Source: Cordia subcordata | Taxonomy: Eukaryota > Streptophyta > Magnoliopsida > Boraginales > Cordiaceae | Assembly (NCBI GenBank): GCA_028554755.1 | Contig: JAPTOF010000007.1 | Location: 19,401,001-19,465,000 of the forward strand | Reading direction: 5' to 3' | DNA: 64,000 bases | In this document: in pieces, positions 46,653-59,050 of the stretch | Numbering within the stretch: position 1 is the stretch's first letter | Layout of the letters: each line of letters opens with the position of its first letter | Notes under the pieces: generated by a model | Databases searched by the model: none | Told to the model about the DNA's origin: nothing | What the model saw: the letters and a program-made list of their open reading frames with translations, nothing else | Position numbers and translations under genes: made by a program

Positions 46653-48320
46653 CTCTTACATAACAAGAGGTAAAGAAGTGATTGTGCCACGTTTTATGAA
46701 AATATAAGGGAGTAGTGCTATAAATTTTGAAAATAAAAGGGGTTTTTAATTAACTAAACTAACTATAGGGGGTAATTAACTAATTGGATAAATCGCAAGA
46801 GATAACGTGCCACGTTTTAAAAATACTATAAGGGATAATATGGTGAATTTTAAAATACAAAGAATAAGTAGTTAGTTGGACAAATCAGAAGGAGTTAATA
46901 TGCATTTTACCCTTAAAAATAAGACCCACATAGTTTCTTTGCTTTCTTAAATGAGTATCATATTTTTCTTTAGGATACTAAATACGGAAGGCGGGCATTA
47001 TTTTTAATTTTCCAGGACGCATGCTTTCTATGGACCGCCAATTATTTTCCTCATCAATTGCGCACAACACGCTGAGTACTATTTTAGAAGAGTGCCATAC
47101 TATGCCCCTTCTCAATCATTCTTTTTCCAAGATAGAAAGGGTAGATCTGCATAAGGGTTGCTTTTCAAGCGTGACAGAAGGTTCTAACTAAACCCAATCG
47201 TATCAAAGGCATGGAAAATTTTGGAAGTTTGTCATGCATTATTAATTTCTAACAAATATTACATTCTTCCATCGTTGAGTCTGCAGATGACGAGATCTTT
47301 TGTTTCCACAAAAAAACAAATTCACCTTCATGCATGTGCAGTTCATGAAGCTGACGTATAATTTACCTTTGTTTTGTTCAACAATGTGATCACAGTGGCC
47401 CCAGAGGCCGCTCCAGTAATAAGAGCAAGGAACATAACTCATGACGTGGGTTTGAAACTTGTTTTCTATCGTGAGTTGAGTGCCTCTAATAATTAAGGTT
47501 TTATTTGACTTATTATGAAATTTCAACTGTTAAATTATAGAAATTTTAATAGTAGAGTTTTGGATAAAAATACTGTTAAATAAAAGTCATTGAATATTTG
47601 ATATTGTGTTTTAGGAGTTAAACTTTTATTTATTTTGAAGACAACATTAAACTTTACAAAGTAGTAATATGTTTTTGAAAGATAACAAATAAAATACATT
47701 TCTAATATGATGCAAAAAGAGCTTCTTACGAGCTTCTTTTTGAAAAGCTTAATTTGAGGCTTTTAGTTTTTTTAACTTCTTTAGCTTCAAGGTCTATATA
47801 AAAGTTCTTTTAGAAATTCACCAATCAAGTTAGTTGCAACTTTTGAATCAACAAAAACTACTTTTGATTGTTTAAAAATTGGGCCAAACAAACTCTAAAT
47901 CTAGAACGAGAAAATTACTCGATCTAAATTTAAAAGTAAAGCTTGTAGAGTTCAGTGTCTTGTTTGTGACATGTCGGTTAACTTTTTCTCAGGGTTTTAA
48001 TATCAAGAAAGATCTAGAATGAGGTGACCAACACACTTTGATAAGATTTTAGACTTTGCAAAATGAAAATAACATCCATATTTTAAAAGGAACCTTAGCG
48101 TGGGGCTTGGAATAAAACACACCGAGGCAACGAGGGTCATCGATGATCGATCAGGATTTAGGTAAGATGTTCACACAAACTAAGCAACACTAGTCAAAAC
48201 AAACACACAGTCAACGACGGTAAATAATCCCAATGGAGGAACAACTCTCCAATTTGGGAGAAATACTATTTTTTCCCCCTAATAATAGGTATTACCGTAT
48301 TAGTAAGTTCCATATCAAAT
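46653..48320. other. AT-rich intergenic DNA
   Basis: No gene recognised. The 94-codon minus frame at 47242-47526 has no domain motif. A MITE-like block with CAAAAAGAGCTTCTTACGAG lies near 47710-47890. Confidence 0.35.
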
Positions 48321-48691
48321 TTTTATTTTTTTTTCTTTTGTCGGAAAAGGAGAAATTGCATTATTAAAATTCAATTGGTACCACTCTGTTGACTGGTCAA
48401 GGGTTACAAGAGATTTAAGTGAAGTACGGATGTTGCTCGGCCAATCTAAGTGGAGCTGGTTTAAACGTGCATTTTTAGCAAGCCAATCTTCCAAATTTAA
48501 ATCCTTTTTGTTGATCTTGTCTTCAATTACTAGGAGAAAATCCTGCGAGTCCAGCTCAAAAATGACACCTTTATATCCAACACTTTCTGCATACCTATAA
48601 GCATGTAATGGCCCAATTGCCTCGGCTTGAGTAGCATCCTCTACAGTACATTTCCTGACTTGACCATCTTTAATGTCACTCCTTTCATCTC
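48321..48691 (-). pseudogene. LINE 3' end: RNase H domain fragment with poly(A)
   Basis: The minus frame is open without an ATG: DGQVRKCTVEDATQAEAIGP, LHAYRYAESVGYKGVIFELD, SQDFLLVIEDKINKKDLNLE, then NNAISPFPTK. AEAIGPLHAYRYAESVGY matches the RNase H helix with the catalytic Glu, and FELDSQ holds an Asp. The ending NNAISPFP followed by an A-rich run is how many plant LINE RNase H frames read into the poly(A) tail. The first catalytic strand is missing, so only the 3' part inserted. Confidence 0.7.
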
Positions 48692-49207
48692 AAAACAATA
48701 GGGATGACAATGATACTCTATTTGCCTCACTCCACAAGAGTATTGTAGGAGTTGGGTTGGGGTTTACGGCAAAAATCCTTTTTTAGGGGTGGGGCGGAGT
48801 CTTTTGCCCAACCCGATTCAGAGGCAAAGTCTCCTTAAGAATAAATCACGAAGCAAAGTCTTCGAAAGACAAAGAACGAATCTCGTATGAGAATACATTC
48901 TCAAAGCTTGTTGACTCTGCTCAAGTGCTTTCATCACTACTAATCAAGTAAAATTTTAGCTTAGAAAATCCTAACACCAAAAACTATATTTTCTACTTTT
49001 GCACCAAAGACAAACATCATAAATCGATAATTAAAAATACAAAGCAAGAGATTCCCAGTAGATCTGACTTAGAGATGTTAGAAATGCAGGAAGCTCTGGA
49101 GACAAGCTGATGGTAACTGTATTTGATAATGGAGTTGCCTTTGTGAATAAGTTAAAGGCATACCTTAGTGCAAGTTTAGTCATACAGGCTCATTGCCTCA
49201 TTCATCT
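48692..49207. other. intergenic, low-complexity G-rich block
   Basis: A GTTGGGTTGGGGTTTACGG / GGGGTGGGGCGGAG block near 48750-48810 resembles degraded transposon DNA. No gene recognised. Confidence 0.35.
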
Positions 49208-50476
49208 CTATAATTGTTGCTTCCTCAGGCTGCAAAACAGATAGCAATACCTTTTAATACGCTTTTTTCTGAATAACCAAGTAGATAATATTGGATTTCT
49301 TGCTTATATGAGTTTTAGATAAAGAAGACACATCAAGAGGCCTTATCAACTGTGGTCAATTGCAGAAGGTCTGTAGACATCACCAGCAGCAAGATTCTAT
49401 CAACTCAAGCAAACCTAAACCAACCTATCCATACACTTGCAAAGATAAAAATACCTTCTTTTTAAGGTTACAAGCTGGCTTAGCACTAATAATTGTCCTT
49501 CCAGCACTTGTACACCATCCAATAAAATCACCGCAGGATCGGATTTTGCAGAAACCAATTCAGAGAATTCCTTGCCCGAGTCCAGGAAGTTGAGACTTGC
49601 ATCTAGAAAGGGAGGCATTATGTTTCAGACGGTTTTCAATTTCCAGGAACATTGAAATTCCTTTTGTATAGACCTTGTAGCAGAAACAGAAGAATTCCAA
49701 TCACTGGAAAAAGTAGCTTTGCTTTTATGATCAAAATAACTAGCAAAGTCAATGAAATAAAACAACGACAGTTAAGATACATTATACATACACCCTCAAA
49801 TTCTTTCTGAAGAAAATCTGATGTAATATTATTGCCAAAATCAAGCTTTTCAGCGTGCAGCCACAGGCAATAAGCAAGCATCTAGAGCTCAACTGGAACA
49901 TGCAACATGCTAAATTAAAGTTTAACAATACATCAGATAAAATCATAATCTAAAGCCTCTGGACAGAAGTGCCACCTTTGGATCAAAATATGAACTTTCT
50001 AAAGCTTAAGAATAGTTGGATGAAAACTGAAGGGAAAATAGCATTACAGTCCTATTGTTGAAAAACTTAGCTAAAATGTCCAACTGCTCTTGACGAGTCA
50101 TGTTAGAATTATCGAACTAATTAAGTACACATCACCTGATAATGCAACCTTTTACATTAAATTGCTTGCTTATCATATTTACGGAACCAAAATCCTGAAG
50201 GACAAAAACAAAGAATGAAGAATAATAAACTTAGCCAAAAAAGCAAAAGATTAATTACTTCGATATCTCTTCTTTTAAAGAAGTATCAAATAAATCCATC
50301 AGATGGTTTGCAAATACAAAATGAAATCCATCTTTTAGATATCTATTAAAAATTTCTGAGATTCCATTGCAGAAATCAATTGGTTGAGAATAAAAAGCAA
50401 GCTTGAACAAGCAAAATTCGTGTCTAACGGGAGAAAACGACCTTATATGAAGAATCTGGAGCTTGAAAATTTTCAA
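49208..50476 (-). pseudogene. unidentified spliced gene, 3' part only (gene or pseudogene)
   Basis: Four minus-strand exons join in frame: 50048-50116 (FDNSNMTRQEQLDILAKFFN), 49794-49881 (LAYCLWLHAEKLDFGNNITS), 49455-49602 (ASLNFLDSGKEFSELVSAKS and DPAVILLDGVQVLEGQLLVL) and 49208-49229 (the last seven residues and stop). Phases 0, 1 and 2 all match across GT/AG introns. An exon-like frame upstream (50255-50476: GISEIFNRYLKDGFHFVFAN, HLMDLFDTSLKEEIS) does not join cleanly. The block stops 4 bp short of a fold-back element at 50481, beyond which lies another gene, so the 5' half is missing. Predominantly helical; I cannot name the family. Confidence 0.5.
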
Positions 50477-50480
50477 TGGA

Positions 50481-50877
50481 AGAGTAAATTGTATATTATC
50501 CCCGTACTCTAACCTATATGCACCGTACCCCTTGTAATATCAAAACTAACTAATTACCTCTTGTACTCTAATTTATGTGCATCATATCCCTCTAGCATCA
50601 AAACTAGCTAATTACTCTCTCAACTTCCTACAAGTGTGCAAAATAGCTTCCTGAAGTTTCTAAAAGCATGCAAAATACCTCCCTGAAATATATGACATCA
50701 GGAGAGTATTTTGCACATTTTTAAAAACTTCAAAAGATAATTAGCTACAATTTTGATATTACAAGGGGTATAGTGCATATACATCACAGTACAGAAAGGT
50801 AATTAGTTAGTTTTGATACTTTAAGGTGTATGGTGTAAATAGGTCAGAGTACAAGGGTATAATATTCAATTTACTCT
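50481..50877. mobile_element. fold-back MITE of 397 bp
   Basis: The left end AGAGTAAATTGTATATTATC and the reverse complement of the right end, AGAGTAAATTGAATATTATA, start arms that keep pairing through CTACTCTGACCTAT-like, TATCAAAACTAACTAATTAC and GCTAATTA-type blocks to a short centre near ATGACATCAGG. Nearly the whole element is self-complementary. It separates the truncated unidentified gene from the RING gene. Confidence 0.85.
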
Positions 50878-51061
50878 ATTCAACAACAATGACAATCATA
50901 AAAAAAAAAGGTCAAATTGCAAATGTTTGTATAGTAGTTTTTAGCAATTCTGCTTTTTGAACTTTTGATTGTAAAAAGAATAAAACCCTTTCGTTCATTT
51001 AAATGCTTAACCATCTACTGTAGTTTCATCTTCAAGGCATCAAAAAAGTTGTATTGCAAGA

Positions 51062-51882
51062 TTAGCAGGGCAAATCAGATCGACAAGAGGGGCAGGATAA
51101 ATTACGCTTCAGCCATAACAGAAGACATCCCTCGTGGTATACATGGCTGCAGGGCGTCTTCATAACCATGGAACCAACCATAAAATTTTCATGGCACACT
51201 GAACAAAGCTCCACCGATGAAGAATCAGAATAATCAAAAACTTGTTTGAATCTCTCCTCCTTCAATGACTCAAAGGCACTGATACGCCTCTCAACCTTTC
51301 TCATCGGCCCACCACAGATCAACTCGTAGACGTCGGTTCTCGGCAATTCCTGCGCTGCTGAAATTAATGCAACAAATTCTTGATGGGGTAGCATCACTGT
51401 CTTCATAATCTTGAAACCAATCTTAAGACTTTCCACATGAAGCGGAGGAGAGGCCCTTATGCTGTGAAAAAACTTGGCTATTTCCATAACCATGTCAACC
51501 TCGTTTGCTAATGGCTTTTGGCTACTGTGCTTGACGCCGTTTTGAGAGGTGTACAGGCTATTCCAGTTCAGGTTTTTGTCTAAAGGGAATGGAATATCCA
51601 TTAGATGAAGTTTTCTTGCTATAGTTTGTAGGCACGTTTTTGAAAATATTTCCCCAGAGGGTACAGAAAACGATTTGCTTGTCACGTAGCCATTGAAACT
51701 TCGAGCCAGCTCTCGTGATTTGAACCAAACTTGGATACAAAGTGTGAGTTCAACTTGGTGGGCAATCGAGTATGTAGCTTTAGTCTGTTGTCGAGTGGAC
51801 GATGTGATGTTTCAGCCCAAACAGTAATATGATATTCATTGCTTGAGTTGAAAGATGGCAACCTTAATGTTTGCCGCGCCAT
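51062..51882 (-). pseudogene. RING-H2 E3 ubiquitin ligase-like, one frame break
   Basis: An N-terminal frame from ATG 51882 reads MARQTLRLPSFNSSNEYHIT and on to SKFGSNH. At about 51690-51730 the reading switches by one base to SRELARSFNGYVTSKSFSVP and runs to a stop at 51062. The C-terminal 45 residues are a perfect RING-H2: C-x2-C-x14-C-x-H-x2-H-x2-C-x10-C-x2-C, with the WLKRNLSCPSCR end typical of active plant E3 ligases that recruit E2 enzymes. The part before it is helical with no known domain. The break could be a real one-base indel, a sequencing error, or an overlooked tiny intron; an internal start would give a shorter 200-odd-residue protein. Domain call certain, gene status open. 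Confidence 0.75.
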
Positions 51883-52490
51883 GATTACTTAGCACAATCG
51901 CTTGTTGCAGAAGACAAGGTGGAAGAGGAATGGAGAACTGTGGAAGATACGAGACAAGTAATTACAATGTGAGGATTCTGAAACGAGGAGGCCACGGATG
52001 GGTCTTATGACTTACCAAATCCGAGTATGATTTGGAGTTTAATTGTTTTGCTTTCCATATTTGTTGCTTTTGCTTTCCAAAACCTATTTGGAATTGAAGT
52101 TCTAATTATGTTTGGAAAAAGGAAAAAGACATGCAAGTTTCTTGTTTCCATACCATTATTTCTTTTTAATTCAATGAAAATTGAGTAATAATGATAATTA
52201 CAAAGTGAAGTGTGGTTTTTTTTTTTTTTTTTGTCAATTATCATTGCCTTCTTAATATTTGAAATAATCATTTAAATTTCTTTTTTAATCTCGGCAGATA
52301 ATTTGATTTTCTTGAGCTAGCCCTTTTATTTTTAAATGTTGTGAGAGAATTTAATTTTTTTCTTGAAAACACATCCAACTGTTTTCTTTTATTTCAATTT
52401 AGTTGTCTTTCTATGAACTTATTAAGATTTATATTTTAGATATTAGAAGGCAAAGGGCATTGATGTTCGAACCGATGATTTAGATCGTGT
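51883..52490. other. upstream region of the RING gene
   Basis: No gene recognised. A T run lies at about 52217-52233. Confidence 0.4.
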
Positions 52491-52498
52491 CCCGTAGG

Positions 52499-53412
52499 CA
52501 GGGACGGACCTAGGATGAAATATTTGGGGGCCAAATATAAATAATCATGAAATTTAAAAAAGTGCAAAGATTACATATTCGTTGCTAAAATAGCCTCAAA
52601 TCACTTGTGACGTTTCAAAATTTAACACGTCGTTCTTCCAAGTCATGAAAATCATCTATAAGTGAATCTACATCAAATGTTTCAGCAAATTTTTTTTCGA
52701 TATATAGTAGCAAACAATTAGAGAGATAAATATAATGAGACACTTTAGAAAAGAAAACTGTCTAACTTGGTAACTAAGGTTTAATTGCTTTCTATGTGAG
52801 ATAACATACATTGACTAATATAAGACTCGTACGTGAATTAAGAGATAAATACAATGAGATAGTCTAGAAAAGAAATCAACCCATAAGATTTTGAAACCTC
52901 ACAAAACTCCTCAAAATTCTATGCAAAGTGTTAAAATGCTTAAAGAAGATGAACCTATCAAGTGCCAAGACGTTGCATCGTTCCCGTTGTGACATTGCAA
53001 ATATCATCTTAGCCTCTCAAGTCTTAAGAATTATTTTAGCAAAGGAGCGATTTAGATGAAATCTCCATAGAACTTCTGACTTTTGTGAAGTAAAAAGAGC
53101 AAAAATAGAATGCAAAAAGTTAATTGTAATTTATAAAGATATCAATTTTTAAAAAATATAAATTACCTTTTGTTAAATTAAATTTCTTTTTTTTTTTGTG
53201 GAGCATTAAATTAAATTAAGTTTCCTCTCTAAACAAAGTTAGTTATCAAATACAAATTTTTTCCTCAAAATTTTAGGGGGAAGGGGCAGAGAGGGAGGGG
53301 AGGGGGCAATACAAGCCACTAATTTATAATCAAAATTTATTTCATAACACAAGGGGGGAAAAAACTTGGGGGGCCAGGGCCACTCATACCAATTGAGTAG
53401 TTCTGTCCTTTG
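52499..53412. mobile_element. non-autonomous hAT-like element of 914 bp
   Basis: Begins CAGGGACGGACCTAGG; the reverse complement of its end is CAAAGGACAGAACTACTC. CCGTAGG flanks both sides (52492-52498 and 53413-53419), 7 bp perfect and 7 of 8 if extended, the hAT target size. Inside the ends lie GGGGGCC and GGGGGGCCAGGGCC blocks. No transposase frame seen. Confidence 0.72.
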
Positions 53413-53419
53413 CCGTAGG

Positions 53420-53839
53420 TTTTATCATTTCTATTGTCATCACCATACTCCATTTTATTATTAAAACTCAAATCACAGCTAAAACTCAATTCCAAAGTAA
53501 GATGACAAGAAATAATGAAGTAGATTTACACAGAATTCTTTGCCTTTCCTAAAATAAAGGGACTACAAGACTCCAATAAATACCTAATATTGATTACACC
53601 CACTTGGATCCAACAATGTTTGCTGTAGATGTAAAGAATTAGTGGTGAAAGTGTGTCTATTACAAAAGATACAGCTGCCTCTTTATACAAGTTGATTCTA
53701 CAGTTATGTGCTAAAATAAACCTTGCAATCATGCTTTAAGGCTTGCAATTATGCGGTTCACTTATACAAGGATGGAAAGCTAATAATATGAGATATTTAC
53801 CTTCCTTATGTTACTTAATTAATATCTTGATACATTGAT
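53420..53839. other. no gene recognised
   Basis: A 68-codon minus frame at 53526-53732 has no domain. It is probably untranslated 3' sequence of the copia relic to the right. Confidence 0.35.
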
Positions 53840-55275
53840 CTTGATAGATTGATTTGAACTGTTATCACCCCCTCCCTTCTCAAGTGAAGCCGGTTGACAA
53901 ATGACAAGATTGGGACATAATCTTGTGAACCATGTAGTTGACAAGTCTTTCGTCATGATGTCAGCCAATTGATCCACTGTGGAAATGAAACCAATTTGAA
54001 ATTCTCCAGCCGTGCTTGCAACATCGAATTGACCGACAGATATGTGGTTCCAATATTATCACACTACAGTATTGGAGGGGTCGAAGGTTTTGCATGCAAC
54101 TCAAATAACAATGACTGTAACCAACAGAGTTCAGTAGTGGCAAATACTAATGCTCGATATTCTTCTTCTAGGCTTGAGCGTGCAATAGTGGGTTGCTTCT
54201 TAGCAGACCAGGAGATCAAATTTGGTCCAAGAAATATGCAATAGCTATGTGTATTTTTTTGGTCATCAGGACAGCCAACCCATTCAGAGTCTGAATAGGA
54301 ATGCAATGTTCTATTTGGAGATTTCTAAATGAGCAAGCCATAATTAATAATGCCTTTTAGATACCTCAGTAGTCTTTTCATGGTTGACCAATGGACCTTC
54401 GCAGGTGAATGCATAAACTGACAAGCTTTATTGACTGTATAATAGATGTCTGGTCTAGTTATTGTTAGATACTACAAGGCACTAATTATACTGTGATAAA
54501 GAGCGGGATCATGAAATGGATCTCCAATTGTAACTGACAATTGTTGACCTATAGCAATAGGTGTAGAAACTGGCTTTGCATCCTGTAAGTATGCCTCTTT
54601 GAGAAGGCCAGAAATATATTTTGGTTGTGTGAGAACTATGCCTTTAGACTCTATGTGAACTTGTATTCCTAGAAAGTATTGATAGGTGTCCCAAATCTTT
54701 CAAGCTAAATCATTGATGCAGAGTGGTAATAAGAGAGGATATAATACCCATGTCAGCACAAGTGATGATGATATTATCAACATATACGAGGATGAATACC
54801 GAATGTTTGCTTGAATGTTTAATAAATAATAAGGAATTTGCCTTTGAAGGATTGAACCCCATTCGAACCAAAAAGGTACTCAAACGTGAAAACCATGCAC
54901 GTGGTGCTTGTTTGAGCCCATAGATAGCCTTTTGTAATTTACTAACATGCTGAGGATATAATGGATGAGAAAATCCTAGGGGTTGAGACATATAAACTTC
55001 TTCATTTAAGAAACCATGAATAAATGTGTTGTTCACATCTAACTATCGGATATGCCAATTGTTGGACATGGCTAATGATAGAATTACTTTGACTATGGTA
55101 GGTTTCACAATTGGACTACATGTCTCAATGTAATCAATGCCTTTCTCCTAGATATATCCTTTGCAACAAAAGACGTGCTTTATAGCGCTCAATACACCTA
55201 TTCGGTTTCTTTTTAATGCAAAAAACCCACTTAGAGCCAATAATGTTTGCATTAGGAGGTTTTGGAACAAGCATA
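53840..55275 (-). pseudogene. Ty1/copia reverse transcriptase and RNase H relic
   Basis: On the minus strand, starting near 55275: IGSKWVFCIKKK...IERYKARL (start of the reverse transcriptase domain), then NTFIHGFLNEEVYMSQP, KLQKAIYGLKQAPRAWFSRL and FILVYVDNIIIT, where the active-site YVDD is YVDN. RNase H follows as YSDSEWVGCPDD, SWSAKKQPTIARSSLEEEYR ALVFATTELCWL, and near 53900 ADIMTKDLST. Frame changes and stops separate the pieces, and the YVDD mutation would abolish polymerase activity. No LTRs found on either side. Confidence 0.85.
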
Positions 55276-58200
55276 TAAAAGGATTAATTTATATGACATT
55301 TTAGATTCATTGATAGAATAATTTCAAAGACATAGCAAATTAGTTTTTTTTTTTGGGTCATTGCTATTGCAATTTTTTGTTATTTAGAGATATCCTTTTT
55401 TTTTTTTTTTTATAAATTGACTTTTACAATGATCAAGTGAAGGTTAATTGGATTATACTCCCTCATATTAAAGTTTCATTCCTAGTTAATTAATATCTTT
55501 CCATTATTCCATTTTGGAGTTAGCCTTAATAGTTCAACCACTATAATTAAGGTTATTTTGGGATTTCTTTATTTGATTGTCAGTTATTTGATTTTGTCAA
55601 ATATGTTTGACGAACTAAAGTCTCGGTATGTTTTTAGTAACTATTGACAAGTTAAATTCATACATACATGATACTGTTCTAGTTTAATTAGATACTCCAT
55701 GTATAAAGTAAATGTATTTTGCTATGAGGTTTTAAAGTTGTCCTAGTTGATCTCTTTGTAATTTATCAATTAAAGTTTAAAAGGCTTAATAAGAATTCTA
55801 GGACATTTTTTATTCCAGTTAGACTATTTTCTGGATAACGTTGGATAATTTTACCAAAGTGGGTTATCTATCGTGGTTCATAAATTTGTCTAATAAGGAT
55901 TCTAGAATAGTTTACTTCTTAAAGTTAGAGTTCTCAATTATTTTCTCGACAGAGGTAATTGTGAGTTTTAACTTCTCTAGAAGCACAAGTTAATGGTAAG
56001 TATGTCAGAATTATTTTGTCATAATTAATCTTCATGCTTGAAGGTGTCAAATTTCTTTGAAATTGGTTCAATTATTCACTTGTACGAGGCTCTAATATAT
56101 TAATGTTGTATATATCTTCAAAGTGTTTATGCGATTTATAGGTCTAAAAAAGTGGGAAGTTCTTCTTAATTGACAAATTCAAGTGGCATATTTCATGACG
56201 TATACATTATTTTGTATCTAATAATAAAGTTTGATTTAAGATTCAAGGTTGTGATTGTTCCACATTATTTGCAAATAAGATACAATTATAATTCCTTATT
56301 TATGTAATTTTTACTTTTATACATCTATATATGGTTGTACTAGAGTGATAAATCATGACTTTTGCATGTTGTCTTAAAGCCAGTCAAGCCTTGATTTTAT
56401 AGTGACACTTAAATGGAATTAAAAAGGTGTACTGGCTTCATGTACACTTTTTGTTAATGGCAGTAATCCTAATGAATACAAATATGGATGTATTTCTAAA
56501 GTATATGAAGTATCATAGTGTAAAGGCTATTTTAAATTTTAAATTAGAAATTTTAAGTTTTATATTTTAAGTGGATACTTCCAAAATATGAAAGAAAGAT
56601 AAGGCTTGAACCGTTTATCATATATTTACTATTCAAAGTAAGTTGTTGTTCTATTAGATAGTCAATGAATAAAATTGTCATATTATTTTAATGTAGTGGA
56701 TGAGGTATTATTGTGGAATCTTTTCATGACAAAGTATTATAAGTTAATGACCTACTCTAGTTGTGCATCATTTCAATTTTAAGTACTATAAAGAAAGATA
56801 ACTACAATTGTTATCATATGAAAGTTTTCATTTCTGACATACAAGTCTCAAGAAATAAAACAAAAATCAAATTAAGTGAACTTGAAGGTTAGTGAGAGTA
56901 TTGTTTTTCATGTGATTATGTGTCGTCATGTGTGAACATATGTGCATGTGTGTGTGTTTGTTTGTTTGAGAAAGTAGTAAGGTTTCATGCTTAGAATATT
57001 TATTACAGTTTTGGCATAAGAATGATACTTATATCTTAGTTAAGTATTTGAGATAGACCAGTGTGAAGTTTATTTCCTCCTAAAGTCAGGCAAATAAAGA
57101 TTGGAGGTTTATAAAATTATTGTAATATTCTAAGAGGAACTGATCTATGAGATTTAGCTATATTTTGAGATATTGGTATCCTTCCATTCAGTGGAGTTCT
57201 TCTTCTATATACGTTGGAATCCAACACTTTTAAAGTTTATGAATGTGATTAAAAGTGTTTCTTTAAGTGTTGTTATCCCAGTAACTAGAGAAGTTTAATT
57301 AAGCATGTAGATGCTTGTAGTTTTGATGCATTTGATTAGTGGGAGTAGTCTTTACTTGGGTAGAAGTATTCACATATGTTTGCCAATTGTATGTCTGTGA
57401 TTATAGAGTTTCTAGTTTGTGCAATAAAGTATCTAGTTTGAGATTATGGTAGTGATTGTGTTTCAATCATATTGCTATTTCCTGCTTGCTTGAATAATTT
57501 TGATATTGATGGGAATTAAAGGCATAAGTTTTAGAGTTATTCCCATAAAAATGTATAAAGAGTCATCCTATGCTTGGCATATATTTTATGCAAGTGTAAG
57601 CTGGTTATGTAATCATATTAAAGTGTACAGGTTATGGTGTTTCCTTATATTTTTGGGAACTTCTTATAAAGCTTAGCAAATGCTTCATTGAGGTATCGTG
57701 AATTGAAGGAATAAAGTATACATATGCAATTATTTTTCAATGATTTACAGTTTCTTTCTGTTCCTACTATATTGAGTTAGTGATCACTATTTACGAGTAT
57801 GCAGATAAAGTTCAGGTGAACTGAAACAGGTCTAAAGTTTCATATCTCAAGATATATAGTTAAAAGCTTCTTTAATGAAGTGGCTTTGGTTTAGAAGTAT
57901 TAAAGGAGATTTGTGCCCATTAAAGTTTAAAGGTTTCTTTGGAAATATAAAAGGGGTTTACTCTATAAGGGGTCTTTATGACCATAACGTGGCTGACTGT
58001 GAAAATTGGCATGCTTATCACTATAGTTGGATCACATGTGCCAACTATCACACTATACTTTATCACAACATAAAACCCATATTGATGAGGCATTAATGTT
58101 TGTGATCATAAAGTCCTACGCTGATAAATGGTATAACGACTGCTATGGTTCAGCATGAAAGTCTTTGTTGGACTAAATTCTGTATTGAGACGTTTTTATA

Positions 58201-58293
58201 TGGCCACTAAAGTTGTGTTCAATCTGAGAGTCTTCTTAGCGAAATGTAACTTTTTTAAATATAAAATCAATCAGTGTTGCCCAAGTGGGAAAC
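55276..58293. other. AT-rich DNA, probably eroded retrotransposon interior
   Basis: No domain recognised over about 3 kb. Its right end carries a polypurine-like AAGTGGGAAAC directly before the LTR at 58294, so at least the last part is the internal region of that element. Short TA and poly-T runs are at about 55340-55410. Confidence 0.4.
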
Positions 58294-58804
58294 TGTTAGA
58301 ATTTTTTATTAAAATTATGGGCTATCACTGATTAAGGTATTTTATATTTTTGAAAAACGGGTTGAAGTTGACCGGTAAAGCCCAAAATATTAATTATTAT
58401 GATCTGTTCCAATTGGGCTTAGGTCTGTTTCATGAATATTATTATTTAGTGGTATAATATGTAAGGTGTATGGCTTGTTTAAAGTATTAGGGCATCTTGC
58501 TAGGGGAACCCCCTGAAGTTTTAAGGTTAAGCCCTCTCTTTCGTCGAGAGTACTAGTAGTCTATAAATAAGCTATTAGGGTTAGTTTGCTCCATTTATAG
58601 TCACTATACAGAAGTTGGAGAGGGAGAGGGAGAGAGAGCCTCTAGTCTCACAACACGCTGCTACAGTTTTATCAGAAGATTTACAGGATTATCATAAGAA
58701 AAAGTTTTAATGGCTTCAAATGAAGGTATGCTTCAAATATTATTGATTTAATTTATTATTGCGGTGTTTTTATTTTTGATATTAGTTCTAATTAAAGTCT
58801 AACA
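58294..58804 (+). repeat. LTR (511 bp), probably a 3' LTR
   Basis: Starts TGTTAGA and ends TCTAACA, perfect inverted ends. A TATA-like CTATAAATAAGC lies at about 58560. AAGTGGGAAAC just before resembles a polypurine tract. No primer-binding site follows, and the next base starts copia RNase H sequence, so this element landed in another copia copy. Confidence 0.65.
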
Positions 58805-59050
58805 TGATGAATATCCTTCAATTTTAGAAAGGTATTCGAATGCGAGTTGGATTACAGATAATAAAGATCATGCATCAACAAATGGCGATTGCACCTGTAT
58901 ACATTCACTGTGATAGTGAAACAAAATTGCCAAGGGCTTATAGCCAAGTGTACATTGGAAAATCTAGACATGTTGGTCTAGGACATAGCTATACGAGAAA
59001 GTTAATAATTACTGGCGTGATCACAATAGACTTTGTGAGGTCAAGTTAAA
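58805..59050 (+). pseudogene. Ty1/copia RNase H relic with internal deletion
   Basis: DEYPSILERYSNASWITDNK (RNase H first strand) jumps, through a deletion and frame change, to PVYIHCDSETKLPRAYSQVY, then HVGLGHSYTRKLIITGVITI DFVRSS, the C-terminal part of the domain. About 70 expected residues between are gone. Confidence 0.75.
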
